43,139 nt of DNA from Pseudomonadota bacterium (GTDB lineage Bacteria; Pseudomonadota; Gammaproteobacteria; Burkholderiales; Burkholderiaceae_C), in contig JAFEER010000298.1 in assembly GCA_018240985.1 (NCBI GenBank), forward strand, positions 1 through 43,139. Direction: 5' to 3'. Under the pieces are notes generated by a model, which ran no database searches, was not told where the DNA came from, and saw only the letters and a program-made list of their open reading frames with translations. A program made the position numbers and the translations under genes. Below, piece by piece: positions 18,145-27,501 of the stretch (position 1 is the first letter of the stretch; each line of letters starts with the position of its first letter).

Positions 18145-18453
18145 ATGCTACAAGTCACCTCTGCTGACGCGCAAAACCGCTTTGGCCAGTTGCTGGAGAT
18201 GGCCCAGCGCGAGCCCGTGGCCATCACCCGCCATGGGCGCACGGCGGGCTATGTGATTGGCCCGGCGGACATGGAAATTTTGCTGGCGGCGCGCGGTAGA
18301 CAAGCGCTGGTGAAGCAGGATTTGGATGCCTACTTTCGCAGCCTTGATGCCGTTCGAGTGCCTGGCGCCCCCGTGCTCACAGAGGAAGATATAGCCCGTG
18401 AAATCAAGGCTGTCCGTGCACAGCGCCGCCGCGCACAGAGTGAGGGTGCATGA
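18145..18453 (+). CDS. Phd/YefM-family antitoxin
   Basis: The 102-residue product shows the Phd/YefM N-terminal DNA-binding fold, with LQVTSADAQNRFGQLLEMAQREPVAITRHGRTAGYVI at about 2-38. The C-terminal half is a charged tail expected to wrap the toxin. AGGAG lies 6 bp before the ATG. The gene overlaps the PIN toxin by 4 bp (ATGA), so the two are translated together. Pairing of a Phd-type antitoxin with a PIN ribonuclease, rather than with Doc or YoeB, is less common but well represented in genomes. Confidence 0.88.
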   Translation: MLQVTSADAQNRFGQLLEMAQREPVAITRHGRTAGYVIGPADMEILLAARGRQALVKQDLDAYFRSLDAVRVPGAPVLTEEDIAREIKAVRAQRRRAQSEGA

Positions 18454-18881
18454 GTGCTGGTCTGAGCGTGGTGCTGGACACCAACGTACTGGTCAGTGCC
18501 GCGTTGTGGCGCCATTCCACCCCGGGGCAAGTGTTTGAATGGGCCGCTGGTGCTGGCCGCTTGGTGGTGTGTGAAGCCAGCTTGCAAGAGTTGTACAAGG
18601 TGCTGCAACGCCCCAAGTTCGACCGCATCGCAGCGCGGGCGCAGCGCTTGGCCTTTGTCGATTTGGTACGCACCCACGGCCACCCCGTGGAGCCACAAAG
18701 CCAGCATCACCGCGCCGTGCAGGGCGCCTGCCGCGATGCAGACGACGAGCTGTTTCTGGCTTTGGCCCTGTCGGCACAAGCCCAAACAATCGTCAGCGGT
18801 GACGATGATCTGCTGACCCTCCATCCCTGGCGCGGCATCACGATCTGTACGCCGGCGCAATACCTGGAGCGCGCACGGTGA
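18450..18881 (+). CDS. PIN-domain ribonuclease toxin
   Basis: The 143-residue protein is of the PIN-like toxin group of COG1569 type, predicted to be a Mg-dependent endoribonuclease. Acidic active-site residues are visible: Asp10 in VVLDTNVLVSA, Glu47 in CEASLQELYKVL, Asp96/98/99 in CRDADDELFLALAL, and Asp118-120 in IVSGDDDLL. It is translationally coupled to the Phd-like antitoxin upstream. No further gene of the pair follows; a palindromic unit and a dispersed repeat come next. Confidence 0.88.
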   Translation: MSAGLSVVLDTNVLVSAALWRHSTPGQVFEWAAGAGRLVVCEASLQELYKVLQRPKFDRIAARAQRLAFVDLVRTHGHPVEPQSQHHRAVQGACRDADDELFLALALSAQAQTIVSGDDDLLTLHPWRGITICTPAQYLERAR

Positions 18882-18908
18882 GGCATACATCGCCGCCCCG
18901 GTATTGCC

Positions 18909-18929
18909 CCCTCTCCCCCTGGGAGAGGG
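18909..18929. repeat. CCCTCTCCC palindromic intergenic unit
   Basis: Nine-base arms CCCTCTCCC and GGGAGAGGG are separated by 3 bases, followed by GCTGGGGTGAGGG. This is a very common intergenic palindrome in proteobacterial genomes. It could act as a weak terminator for the PIN gene, although no T-run follows. Confidence 0.7.
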
Positions 18930-18963
18930 CTGGGGTGAGGGCCGACGATCTCAAAAAATATAA

Positions 18964-19013
18964 ACAATTTGTGCCTCTAACGCTTGCTGCATAAGTGCGA
19001 GCAGCTATAAAAA
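18964..19013 (+). repeat. Dispersed ~50-bp repeat, copy C (left of the helicase operon)
   Basis: TGCCTCTAACGCTTG, a short loop, then GCGAGCAGCTATAAAAAC. It is in the same orientation as copies D and E, so C and D stand as direct repeats on the two sides of the helicase-methylase-ATPase operon. Confidence 0.75.
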
Positions 19014-19076
19014 CAATAAAAAAAACCAAGCTGGCAAAAAGCCCACGCAAAAAAGATCAACCCGCCGGAGGATTCC

Positions 19077-19175
19077 TTGTCTGCCATCCATGACTTGATC
19101 GCCCAGATCAGCGACCTGCGTCTGCGCGTGGTGCTGCCCAGTTTCAAACCCACCACCATGATGGCTGTAGTGTGA
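19077..19175 (+). other. Possible 32-codon TTG-started frame ahead of the helicase
   Basis: A GGAGG ribosome site precedes TTG at 19077, opening a 32-residue frame (MSAIHDLIAQISDLRLRVVL...) that ends 39 bp before the helicase start. It may be the remnant of a gene cut at the island edge, a leader peptide, or chance. I recognise no family. It lies in the 333-bp gap 18882-19214, which otherwise holds only the two repeats; no clear promoter was found there. Confidence 0.25.
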
Positions 19176-19214
19176 GCAGTTGAAGTAGATAGGTTGCAGC
19201 AGGAGGAAAGTGCG

Positions 19215-22200
19215 ATGGACGGTCGTAACAGCGTTGTTTCGGGCATCAGAGACAACCACTCACGTGGGAGGGTGTCCGGCTTTCTAGCCGAAAAGATGGC
19301 TGCAGGCAGCACGCTTTCAGTTGTGTCCGCCTACTTCACCATCTATGCCTACGACGCCCTGTCGAGTCAGCTCGATCAGATCGAACATCTGAACTTCCTG
19401 TTCGGAGAGCCCCGTTTTATCGCTTCACTTGATCCGGACAAGACCGACAAGAAGGCTTTCAAAATTGAGGATGAGGGCTTGGAACTCGCCAACCGCTTGC
19501 AGCAAAAAGACGTCGCGCGTCGCTGCGCCGCATGGCTACGTGACAAGGTCGATATTCGCTCGGTTCGCCAGGCCAATCTGCTGCATGGCAAGCTCTACCA
19601 CATTGATGACAGCCGGCGCGAGCACGCCCTGATTGGCAGTTCCAACTTCACCCGTCGCGGCCTGGGCTTGTCCGAAACGCCCAATATCGAACTGAACCTT
19701 GTCGTCGATGGCGACCGTGATCGGGCAGACCTCAAGCAGTGGTTCGATGAAATCTGGGGTGATGAAACGCTGGTCGCCGATGTCAAGGCAGATGTACTGC
19801 GCTACCTCCAGCAGCTTTATGTCGATCACGCGCCAGAGTTCATCTACTTCAAAACGCTATACCACGTTTTCGAACGCTTTCTGTCTGGACAAGAGGCAGA
19901 CGCAGCGCTGTTTGACCAGACCGCGATCATCGACACCGAAATCTGGAAAGCCTTGTTCGATTTTCAGAAGGACGGCGTCAAAGGCGCCATCCACAAGATC
20001 AACGAGCACAACGGCTGCATCCTTGCCGACAGCGTGGGCCTGGGCAAGACCTACTCAGCGCTGGCGGTCATCAAGTATTTCGAACTGCGCAACCATCGGG
20101 TGCTAGTGCTGTGTCCCAAGAAGCTGCGCGACAACTGGACGACCTACCTCGCCCAGAACAACAGCGAACTCAACCCCTTCGTCAAGGATCGTTTCGCCTA
20201 CACCGTTCTTTCGCACACCGATTTATCGCGCGACAGCGGCCGGGTGGACGGCGTCGATCTGACAACGCTCAACTGGGGCAACTTCGACTTGGTCGTCATC
20301 GATGAGTCGCACAATTTTCGCAACAACACCAAAGGCAAGTACGACGAAGACGGGCTCCTCATCCGCAAGAGCCGCTACGAGCGCCTGATGGACGACATCA
20401 TCAAGGCGGGTGTCAAGACCAAGGTGCTGCTGCTCTCAGCCACGCCGGTCAACAACGACCTCAAGGACTTGCGCAACCAGATGTACTTCGTCACCGAAGG
20501 CCGCGACACCGCCTTCGCGCAGGACCTGGGGATCCCAAGCGTCAAGGACACGCTCACCGCTGCCCAGAAGACCTTCATGGATTGGGCCAGGCGTTCCGGA
20601 GAGCGCGATGCCAGTGCCTTGATGGAGCGCCTATCTGCGGGCTTTTTCACCCTGCTGGACGAGCTCACCATCGCCCGCTCACGCAAGCACATCAAAAAAT
20701 ACTACCGTGCTTCGATGGCGCAGATCGGCCAGTTTCCCAAGCGCCGAAAGCCAGAATCCGTGTTCTCGGAGATCGACCTCAAAGGCCGATTCCTCTCCTA
20801 CGACAAGCTCAACGACGAGATCGACAACTACCAGCTCTCCATCTTCAAACCATCCAAGTACGTGCTGGACCAATTCAAGCACCTGTACGCAGACGAACGC
20901 GTCAAGAACTTCAGCCAGGAGCGCCGCGAAACCTTCCTCATCGGCATGATGAAGGTGAACTTCCTCAAGCGGCTGGAGAGTTCCGTGCGCTCGTTCGCCA
21001 TCACCATGGAGCGCACCGTCAGCAAGATTGAAACACTGGAGGAGCGCCTCAAGCAATTCCAGCAACACCAGGCCAACGCAGCGCAAGACGTGCAGACCGA
21101 CCTGTTTGCCGATCAGGCAGAAGAAGACGAAGAACTGGCCGAAGCCTTTGAAGTCGGCTCCAAGCTCAAATACCGCATGGAGCATATGGACGTTGCCGCC
21201 TGGCTGGCCGATCTGGCCACCGACAAGCAGCAACTCGCACTGTTGGCCGATGCGGCCCAGGCCGTGGACGCCGCGCGCGACGCCAAGCTGGCCGAACTCA
21301 AGCGCCTGATCGAGCACAAGGTGCATCACCCCAGCACCAACACGTTGGGCAAAAGCAACCGCAAAGTCATCGTCTTCTGCGCGTTTGCTGATACCGCCGC
21401 CTATCTTTTCGAAGAGCTGCAGGGTTGGGCGCGCAACACCTTGGGCATTCACATCGCCCTGGTATCCGGTGGCGCACGTCCCAACCGCAGCACCTTCGGC
21501 AACGAAGCGTTTAGCCACATCCTCACCAACTTCGCCCCGCGTGCCAAGCAGCGCGCCAAGATGAAGGCCATGCCGCAGGATGGCGAAATCGACCTGCTGA
21601 TTGCTACCGACTGCATCAGCGAGGGCCAGAATCTGCAGGACTGCGACACCCTCATCAATTACGACATCCACTGGAACCCGGTGCGCATCATCCAGCGCTT
21701 TGGCCGCATCGATCGCATCGGCAGCCCCAATGCGGCCATCCAGCTCGTCAACTTCTGGCCCACGCCAGACCTGAACAAATACATCAACCTCAAGAACCGC
21801 GTCGAGGCGCGCATGGCGCTGGTCGATATCGCCGCCACGGCGGAAGACAACATCTTGCAAACCGAAGATTTGGAAGAGCTCATCAAGCAAGACCTGCGCT
21901 ACCGCGACAAGCAACTGCTGCGGCTCAAGGATGAAGTGCTCGATCTGGAAGATTTCAATGAGTCCGTCGCTCTGAATGAATTCACCCTGGACGACTTCCG
22001 CATGGAGCTGGCCACCTACATCGAGGCCAACCGCGAGAAGCTTGAAGAGGCGCCGTTCGGCCTGTATGCCGTGGTGCCGCCGCATGCGCAGTACAGCACC
22101 ATCCAGCCCGGCGTCATTTATTGCCTAAAGCAACGTATCGACGCCGCCGGCAACGAAGCGGTAAACCCACTGCAGCCGTACTTTCTCGTGTACATCCGCG

Positions 22201-22541
22201 ACGATGGAGAAGTGCGCTACAACTTCACCGCACCCAAGCAGGTGCTGGAAATCTTGCGCAACGTGTGTCAGGGCCAGACTGAACCGCACGCCGCGCTGTG
22301 CAAGCTGTTCGATGAAGAAACCGTCCACGGGCAAGACATGGGCCGCTACAGCACGCTGCTGGACAAGGCCGTGGCCGCCATTGCCGTACAGTTTGGGCGC
22401 AAGAATGCAGGCAACCTGTTCACTGGGCGGGGTGGCAAATTGCTGGGCAGCCAGAACACCATCAAAGCCAGCACAGACTTCGATCTCATCACCTGGCTGG
22501 TCATCCGGCAGACCACCGCCTCGAAAGGGGGCGCAGCATGA
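19215..22541 (+). CDS. PLD-nuclease/SNF2-helicase fusion (Hma-type helicase)
   Basis: The 1108-residue product starts at ATG 19215 after AGGAGGA. The N-terminal third is a phospholipase D-type nuclease domain with an intact HxKx4D motif, His124/Lys126/Asp131 in HGKLYHID, followed by GSSNFTRRGL (141-150). A superfamily 2 SNF2-type ATPase follows: motif I DSVGLGKT (272-279), motif II DESH (363-366), motif III SAT (408-410), motif V around ATDCISEGQNLQD (about 797-809), and motif VI QRFGRIDRIG (about 826-835). A long, charged, coiled region separates the two helicase lobes. PLD nucleases usually work as dimers when they carry one HKD motif. It is the first gene of a four-gene operon. Its role is probably foreign-DNA translocation and cleavage; this is inferred, not shown. 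Confidence 0.9.
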   Translation: MDGRNSVVSGIRDNHSRGRVSGFLAEKMAAGSTLSVVSAYFTIYAYDALSSQLDQIEHLNFLFGEPRFIASLDPDKTDKKAFKIEDEGLELANRLQQKDVARRCAAWLRDKVDIRSVRQANLLHGKLYHIDDSRREHALIGSSNFTRRGLGLSETPNIELNLVVDGDRDRADLKQWFDEIWGDETLVADVKADVLRYLQQLYVDHAPEFIYFKTLYHVFERFLSGQEADAALFDQTAIIDTEIWKALFDFQKDGVKGAIHKINEHNGCILADSVGLGKTYSALAVIKYFELRNHRVLVLCPKKLRDNWTTYLAQNNSELNPFVKDRFAYTVLSHTDLSRDSGRVDGVDLTTLNWGNFDLVVIDESHNFRNNTKGKYDEDGLLIRKSRYERLMDDIIKAGVKTKVLLLSATPVNNDLKDLRNQMYFVTEGRDTAFAQDLGIPSVKDTLTAAQKTFMDWARRSGERDASALMERLSAGFFTLLDELTIARSRKHIKKYYRASMAQIGQFPKRRKPESVFSEIDLKGRFLSYDKLNDEIDNYQLSIFKPSKYVLDQFKHLYADERVKNFSQERRETFLIGMMKVNFLKRLESSVRSFAITMERTVSKIETLEERLKQFQQHQANAAQDVQTDLFADQAEEDEELAEAFEVGSKLKYRMEHMDVAAWLADLATDKQQLALLADAAQAVDAARDAKLAELKRLIEHKVHHPSTNTLGKSNRKVIVFCAFADTAAYLFEELQGWARNTLGIHIALVSGGARPNRSTFGNEAFSHILTNFAPRAKQRAKMKAMPQDGEIDLLIATDCISEGQNLQDCDTLINYDIHWNPVRIIQRFGRIDRIGSPNAAIQLVNFWPTPDLNKYINLKNRVEARMALVDIAATAEDNILQTEDLEELIKQDLRYRDKQLLRLKDEVLDLEDFNESVALNEFTLDDFRMELATYIEANREKLEEAPFGLYAVVPPHAQYSTIQPGVIYCLKQRIDAAGNEAVNPLQPYFLVYIRDDGEVRYNFTAPKQVLEILRNVCQGQTEPHAALCKLFDEETVHGQDMGRYSTLLDKAVAAIAVQFGRKNAGNLFTGRGGKLLGSQNTIKASTDFDLITWLVIRQTTASKGGAA

Positions 22542-23575
22542 CCGACAAGCGTATCAGTGCGCCACCAGAGCCCGGTTTTACCGACATCGCGCAACTCATC
22601 AGCGCTGCCCGCCAGCGTGCCGTGCAGGCGGTCAACACCACGCTGATTGAGCTGCATTGGCAGATTGGCCAGCGCATCAGCCAAAAGATCGCTGCTGCCG
22701 AATGGGGCGATGGCGTGGTCGATCAACTCGCTCGTTACTTGGCGCAAACCCAACCGGGGCTGCGCGGCTTTACCCGCCGCAACCTGTTCAGGATGCGGCA
22801 GTTTTACGAGGCGTATGCCGACCCTGAAATTGTCTCGGCAGTGCTGACACAATTGCCCTGGACGCACCACCTCATCATCCTTAATCAAAGCAAGCGCCCT
22901 GAAGAACGCGAGTTCTACCTACGGCTGGCAGTGCAAGAACGATGGAGCAGCAGACAACTGGAGCGCCAGTTCAAAGCCGCTCTGTTCGAGCGTGCGGTTT
23001 TGAGTCCACCAAAAGTGTCAGCACTGCTGACACAAACCCATCCAGATGCCGCCACCGTCTTTAAAGACAGCTATCTGCTTGAATTCCTGGGTCTGCCCCA
23101 AAACCACGCCGAGGTCGACCTGCACCGCGGCCTGCTGCTGCAGCTCAAGGACTTCCTGATCGAACTGGGGCGAGACTTCTGCTTTGTGGGCAGCGAATAC
23201 CCGGTGCAGGTCGGTGGGCGCGACTTTGCGCTGGACTTGCTGTTTTTCCATCGCGGCCTCAACAGCCTGGTCGCCATCGAGCTGAAGGTCGGGCGCTTCG
23301 AGCCGGAATACCTAGGCAAGCTCAACTTCTACTTGGAAGCCCTGGACAGGGATGTAAAAAAGCCGCACGAGCACCCGGCAATCGGCGTGCTGCTGTGCGC
23401 CAGCAAGGATGACGAGGTGGTGGAGTACGCCCTGAGCCGCAGCACCGCGCCCGCCCTAGTTGCCGACTACCAAACCCAATTGCCCGACAAAGCCCTGCTG
23501 CGCGCCAAGCTGCATGAGTTTTATCTACTGCACAGCCAGGCGCTGAATGAGAGCACCGATAACAAACCTCTATGA
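22538..23575 (+). CDS. DUF1016 (YhcG-like) PD-(D/E)XK nuclease embedded in the operon
   Basis: The 345-residue protein has the two-part DUF1016 layout. An N-terminal helical domain (about 20-170) begins IAQLISAARQRAVQAVNTTLIELHWQIGQRI and includes LPWTHHLIILNQSK. A C-terminal restriction-like nuclease domain carries Asp233 in FALDLLFFHR and Glu248-Leu-Lys250 in AIELKVGRF, the expected catalytic triad. It overlaps the helicase before it and the methylase after it by 4 bp (ATGA both times), so it is integral to the operon and not a chance neighbour. DUF1016 proteins often accompany type I restriction systems; embedding between helicase and methylase is less usual. It is a clearly divergent paralogue of the protein at 29409. 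Confidence 0.92.
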   Translation: MTDKRISAPPEPGFTDIAQLISAARQRAVQAVNTTLIELHWQIGQRISQKIAAAEWGDGVVDQLARYLAQTQPGLRGFTRRNLFRMRQFYEAYADPEIVSAVLTQLPWTHHLIILNQSKRPEEREFYLRLAVQERWSSRQLERQFKAALFERAVLSPPKVSALLTQTHPDAATVFKDSYLLEFLGLPQNHAEVDLHRGLLLQLKDFLIELGRDFCFVGSEYPVQVGGRDFALDLLFFHRGLNSLVAIELKVGRFEPEYLGKLNFYLEALDRDVKKPHEHPAIGVLLCASKDDEVVEYALSRSTAPALVADYQTQLPDKALLRAKLHEFYLLHSQALNESTDNKPL

Positions 23576-26500
23576 GCACCAACACTGCCGTCAAAAACAG
23601 CATCAGCCAGCATCTTCAAGCAATAGCCACCAAGTCCTTAGCGCAAGGCGCCACCGACTTCTTGGTAGCACTGGGCTACCGCAGCGACAAGACCGCCGAC
23701 CTCGGCAATGATGCTGAAACCCTGCTGGGCAACATCGAGCAGTTCCGCCCAGACCTCGGCGCCATCAACCGCGCCAAAGTACACGCCAGCCGCTGGAAGT
23801 CCTGCACCTTCCTGTTCCAACTCAGCAACGACGAAATTCCTTCGCTGGCTCTAGGTCAGTTGCCCTTGGGTGCTGAAGAAAAACTAGCGCAAGGCCAGAT
23901 CGAGTCCTTCGTCTTCCTCGCGCTCGACCTGCAAGGCGAAGGCTGGTCACGCGGCCAACTGGCCACCATCACGCGCGAGCTGAACAAGCGTTTCCCCATG
24001 CCCGCCATCATCCTGTTCCGGCAGGAAGGGCTGTTTTCGCTGGCAGTGATTGACCGCCGCCAGAATCTGCGCGATGCCAGCCGCGACGTAATTGAAAGCC
24101 GCATCACCGTCATCAAGGACGTGCGCCTGGCCAGCCCGCATCGCGCGCACATCGACATCCTCGCCAGCCTGGCCCTGCAAAACCTGGGCGACAAGCGCCG
24201 CCCCGGCAACTTTCGCGAGTTGTACGACGCTTGGGTTGCCACCCTTTCCACCCAGAAGCTCAACAAGGACTTTTATCAGCAACTGGCCTGGTGGTACCTG
24301 TGGGCCACCAAGGAGGTGGACTTCCCCAAAGGCGGCGGGCCAGACCGCAACGCCATCGGCGTCATCCGTCTGCTCACGCGCTTGATCTTTGTCTGGTTCA
24401 TCAAAGAGCGTGGCCTGGTGCCCGAAGCCCTGTTCGACCGGGCAGCACTCCAAACCCTGCTCAAACAAGCGCCAGATGCCGCGCCGGATGACAGCAACTA
24501 CTACCACGCCATCCTGCAAAACCTGTTCTTTGCCACCCTGAACCAGGAAATGGGCGCCGAACGCCGCTGGGCCAAAACCGGCAGCGGCATGAAGGGCGAC
24601 TACCTCATCTCCCTCGTTTACCGCTATCAGGATGCCTTCCAGCATCCGGACAAGGTGTTGCAAGACAGCTTTGCCTCCGTGCCCTTCCTCAACGGCGGCC
24701 TGTTCGAATGTCTGGACGAGCAACTCACCGAAGAAGACCTTGCCCGCCGCCCAGAACTGAAAGAGCTGGTGGTGCAGGAAGGCAAGGGCTGGGTGCTGCG
24801 TGTCGATGGCTTCTCGCGCCGCCCCGAGGCGCAAGCGAAGGTGCCGAACAAGCTCTTTTTCGGCGGAACCGAAGACGCCGCGCTGAACACCGAGTTTGAA
24901 ACCAGGGGCAAACGCTACCCAGTGCAGGGCCTGATCGACCTGCTGGACAGCTACAAATTCACAGTGGACGAAAACACGCCGCTGGACGAAGAAGTGGCGC
25001 TAGACCCGGAGCTGTTGGGTAAGGTGTTCGAAAACCTGCTGGCCAGCTACAACCCCGACACCAAAACCACAGCGCGCAAGCAATCCGGCAGCTTCTACAC
25101 CCCGCGCGAAGTGGTGGACTACATGGTGGACGAGGCGCTCATCGCCTACTTCGCCGGCCATCTGCCTGATGGAGAGCAGCGCGAGCGGGACTTGCGCCAA
25201 CTGCTCTCCCACGCCGATGCCGAAGTCAATTTCAGCCCAACCGAAACCGATGCACTGGTCACGGCCATCGAGCAACTCAAGGCGCTGGACCCGGCCTGCG
25301 GCTCCGGCGCCTTTCCCATGGGCATTCTGGCCAAGCTGTTCGTGGCGCTGCAAAAGCTCGACCCCGACAACCACCGCTGGCGCGCGCAAAACCTCAGCCC
25401 TCTGGAGCAGCGCCTGGCCCTGGCCAAGAAAACGCCCGACCCCGTGCAGCGCGACGCCGAAATCGAAGACGCCGAAGCCGCGCTGCAAAAGCACAAAAAA
25501 GACTTTGCCGACTCGGCCTACGCCGACTACACCCGCAAGCTCTACCTGATCGAAAAGTGCATCTTCGGCTCCGACATCCAGCCCATTGCCGTACAGATCG
25601 CCAAGCTGCGCTTTTTCATCGCCCTCATCGTCAGCCAGCCGATTGACAAGGCTAAACCCAATTACGGCATCACCGCGCTGCCCAATCTGGAAACCAAGAT
25701 CGTCGCCGCCAACACCCTGTTTGGTGTGCCACGCCACGGCGCGCAAGGCTCGCTGCTGGACGACCCGGCCATTGCCGAGAAAGAGGCCGAGCTGCGCGAC
25801 GCCAACGCCGCCTACTTCACCGCCCGCACCCGCGCCACCAAAAAGCGCCGCAAAGAGAAGGTGCAAAAACTGCACGAGGAACTGGTCGCCCTGCTGCAGC
25901 GCGACGGCTTCGTCACCGCGCGCGACGCCGAGCGCATGGCGCGCTGGAACCCGTTTGACCAGAACCGCTTTGCCGACTTCTTCGATGTGGAATGGATGTT
26001 CGGCATGCCACGCGCGGCCGACCATTCCGAAGCGGTGTTTGACATCGTCATAGCCAACCCGCCCTATGTGCGGCAGGAAGAAATCAAGGACTTGAAGCCG
26101 CTGCTCAAGGACGTGTACCAATACGAGTGCTACACCGGCACGGCCGATCTGTTCGTCTATTTCTACGAGCGTTCGGTCAAGCTGCTCAAACCCCACGGCG
26201 CGCTGTCCTTCATCACCTCCAACAAGTGGTACCGCGCCAAGTACGGTGAAAACCTGCGCCTGTTCATGGCCACGCACACACGGCTCAAAAACATCATCGA
26301 CTTTGGCGACGAGGCCGTGTTCACCGCCATTGCCTACCCCACCATCGTCATCGCCACGCGGCGCGAGAGGCCGCTGAACCCGGCACCTGCCAGCGATCAG
26401 GTGCGTGCCTTGAATTGGGCGCAGACGCACCCGGTGGAGGAATTTCCGGCGGTTTTTCAGGCCGAGGCTTTTGCCGTGCCCCAAGCCGAACTCAAGAAAG

Positions 26501-27501
26501 AAGGCTGGCAACTGGAACCACCGGGCAAGCGTGCCTTGCTGGCGCGCATCCGCAACGCGGGCACGCCCTTGGGGCAGTATGTGAATGGCCGGTTTTATTA
26601 CGGCATTAAAACCGGTTTGAACGAAGCCTTTGTCATCGACGGTGTCACTCGTGCGCGGCTTGTTGCCGAAGACCCAAAGTCTGCAGAAGTCATCAAGCCG
26701 TTTTTGCGCGGGCGCGATGTGAAGCGGTGGGGTGTGGAATTTGAAGACCAGTACCTCATCAAGATCGAATCGTCCGAAAACGTGCCGCACCCTTGGAGTG
26801 GCAAGAAGGATGCCGAAAAGGTGTTTGCCAATTGCTACCCGGCAATTCATGCGCACTTCCAAGATTACCGGCAGGCAATGATTGACCGCTACGACCAGGG
26901 GAAATACTTCTGGGAGCTGCGCGCTTGCGTTTATTGGCAGGAATTCGAGCAGCCAAAAATCGTCTATCCGGACATCTATTTGCACCAAAGTTTCGCGTGG
27001 GACACAGAGGGCTACTACGCGGCCAACACCTGTTACTTCATTCCAACCGAAGAGCGGTGGCTTACGGGGGTTCTCAACTCTTCGCTGATCGAGTGGTTCT
27101 ACGAGCAAATTGCGAACCGAATCCAAAATGGGTATCTGCGAGCATTTTCAGACTATATGAAGCAGGTGCCCGTTTCGTCGGCAACGGCAGAGCAAAAACT
27201 GCTGGTGGATGTTGGTGTTGGTGCTGCCTTGATCGGGGCTGACGTGAGATACGAGCAACTCATCAACGGCCTCGTCTTCGAACTGTTTTTCCCGGAAGAC
27301 CTGCACGCCGCGAACATCCGTCTGTTCGACGCCTGCGAGCAGGCCGGTGTCGGCAAGCTGGCTGACTTGCAGGGCGACGCGCTGGCCAAGGCAGCGCAAA
27401 AGCTGGCCGCCACCCTCTTCGCCAACGACCACCCCATCTACGCCATGCTGTTTGACCTGCAGGCGTTGGAGGTGGTGCGCATCATCGAGGGCAGGGAATG
27501 A
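23572..27501 (+). CDS. Large Eco57I-type adenine-specific DNA methylase
   Basis: The 1309-residue protein is an N6-adenine DNA methyltransferase of the Eco57I/type IIG kind. SAM motif I is DPACGSGAF (573-581), and the catalytic motif IV is NPPY (829-832, in IVIANPPYVRQEE). Between them lies a long charged insert. About 560 residues precede the methylase core; they resemble the N-terminal part of BREX/Pgl-like and DISARM-like methylases, and I see no convincing PD-(D/E)XK nuclease there. The C-terminal 400 residues include a probable target-recognition region (LEPPGKRALLARIRNAG, FYYGIKTGLNEAFVID, then FLRGRDVKRW). It overlaps both neighbours by 4 bp. In context it probably marks self DNA for the helicase/nuclease partners. 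Confidence 0.93.
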   Translation: MSTNTAVKNSISQHLQAIATKSLAQGATDFLVALGYRSDKTADLGNDAETLLGNIEQFRPDLGAINRAKVHASRWKSCTFLFQLSNDEIPSLALGQLPLGAEEKLAQGQIESFVFLALDLQGEGWSRGQLATITRELNKRFPMPAIILFRQEGLFSLAVIDRRQNLRDASRDVIESRITVIKDVRLASPHRAHIDILASLALQNLGDKRRPGNFRELYDAWVATLSTQKLNKDFYQQLAWWYLWATKEVDFPKGGGPDRNAIGVIRLLTRLIFVWFIKERGLVPEALFDRAALQTLLKQAPDAAPDDSNYYHAILQNLFFATLNQEMGAERRWAKTGSGMKGDYLISLVYRYQDAFQHPDKVLQDSFASVPFLNGGLFECLDEQLTEEDLARRPELKELVVQEGKGWVLRVDGFSRRPEAQAKVPNKLFFGGTEDAALNTEFETRGKRYPVQGLIDLLDSYKFTVDENTPLDEEVALDPELLGKVFENLLASYNPDTKTTARKQSGSFYTPREVVDYMVDEALIAYFAGHLPDGEQRERDLRQLLSHADAEVNFSPTETDALVTAIEQLKALDPACGSGAFPMGILAKLFVALQKLDPDNHRWRAQNLSPLEQRLALAKKTPDPVQRDAEIEDAEAALQKHKKDFADSAYADYTRKLYLIEKCIFGSDIQPIAVQIAKLRFFIALIVSQPIDKAKPNYGITALPNLETKIVAANTLFGVPRHGAQGSLLDDPAIAEKEAELRDANAAYFTARTRATKKRRKEKVQKLHEELVALLQRDGFVTARDAERMARWNPFDQNRFADFFDVEWMFGMPRAADHSEAVFDIVIANPPYVRQEEIKDLKPLLKDVYQYECYTGTADLFVYFYERSVKLLKPHGALSFITSNKWYRAKYGENLRLFMATHTRLKNIIDFGDEAVFTAIAYPTIVIATRRERPLNPAPASDQVRALNWAQTHPVEEFPAVFQAEAFAVPQAELKKEGWQLEPPGKRALLARIRNAGTPLGQYVNGRFYYGIKTGLNEAFVIDGVTRARLVAEDPKSAEVIKPFLRGRDVKRWGVEFEDQYLIKIESSENVPHPWSGKKDAEKVFANCYPAIHAHFQDYRQAMIDRYDQGKYFWELRACVYWQEFEQPKIVYPDIYLHQSFAWDTEGYYAANTCYFIPTEERWLTGVLNSSLIEWFYEQIANRIQNGYLRAFSDYMKQVPVSSATAEQKLLVDVGVGAALIGADVRYEQLINGLVFELFFPEDLHAANIRLFDACEQAGVGKLADLQGDALAKAAQKLAATLFANDHPIYAMLFDLQALEVVRIIEGRE

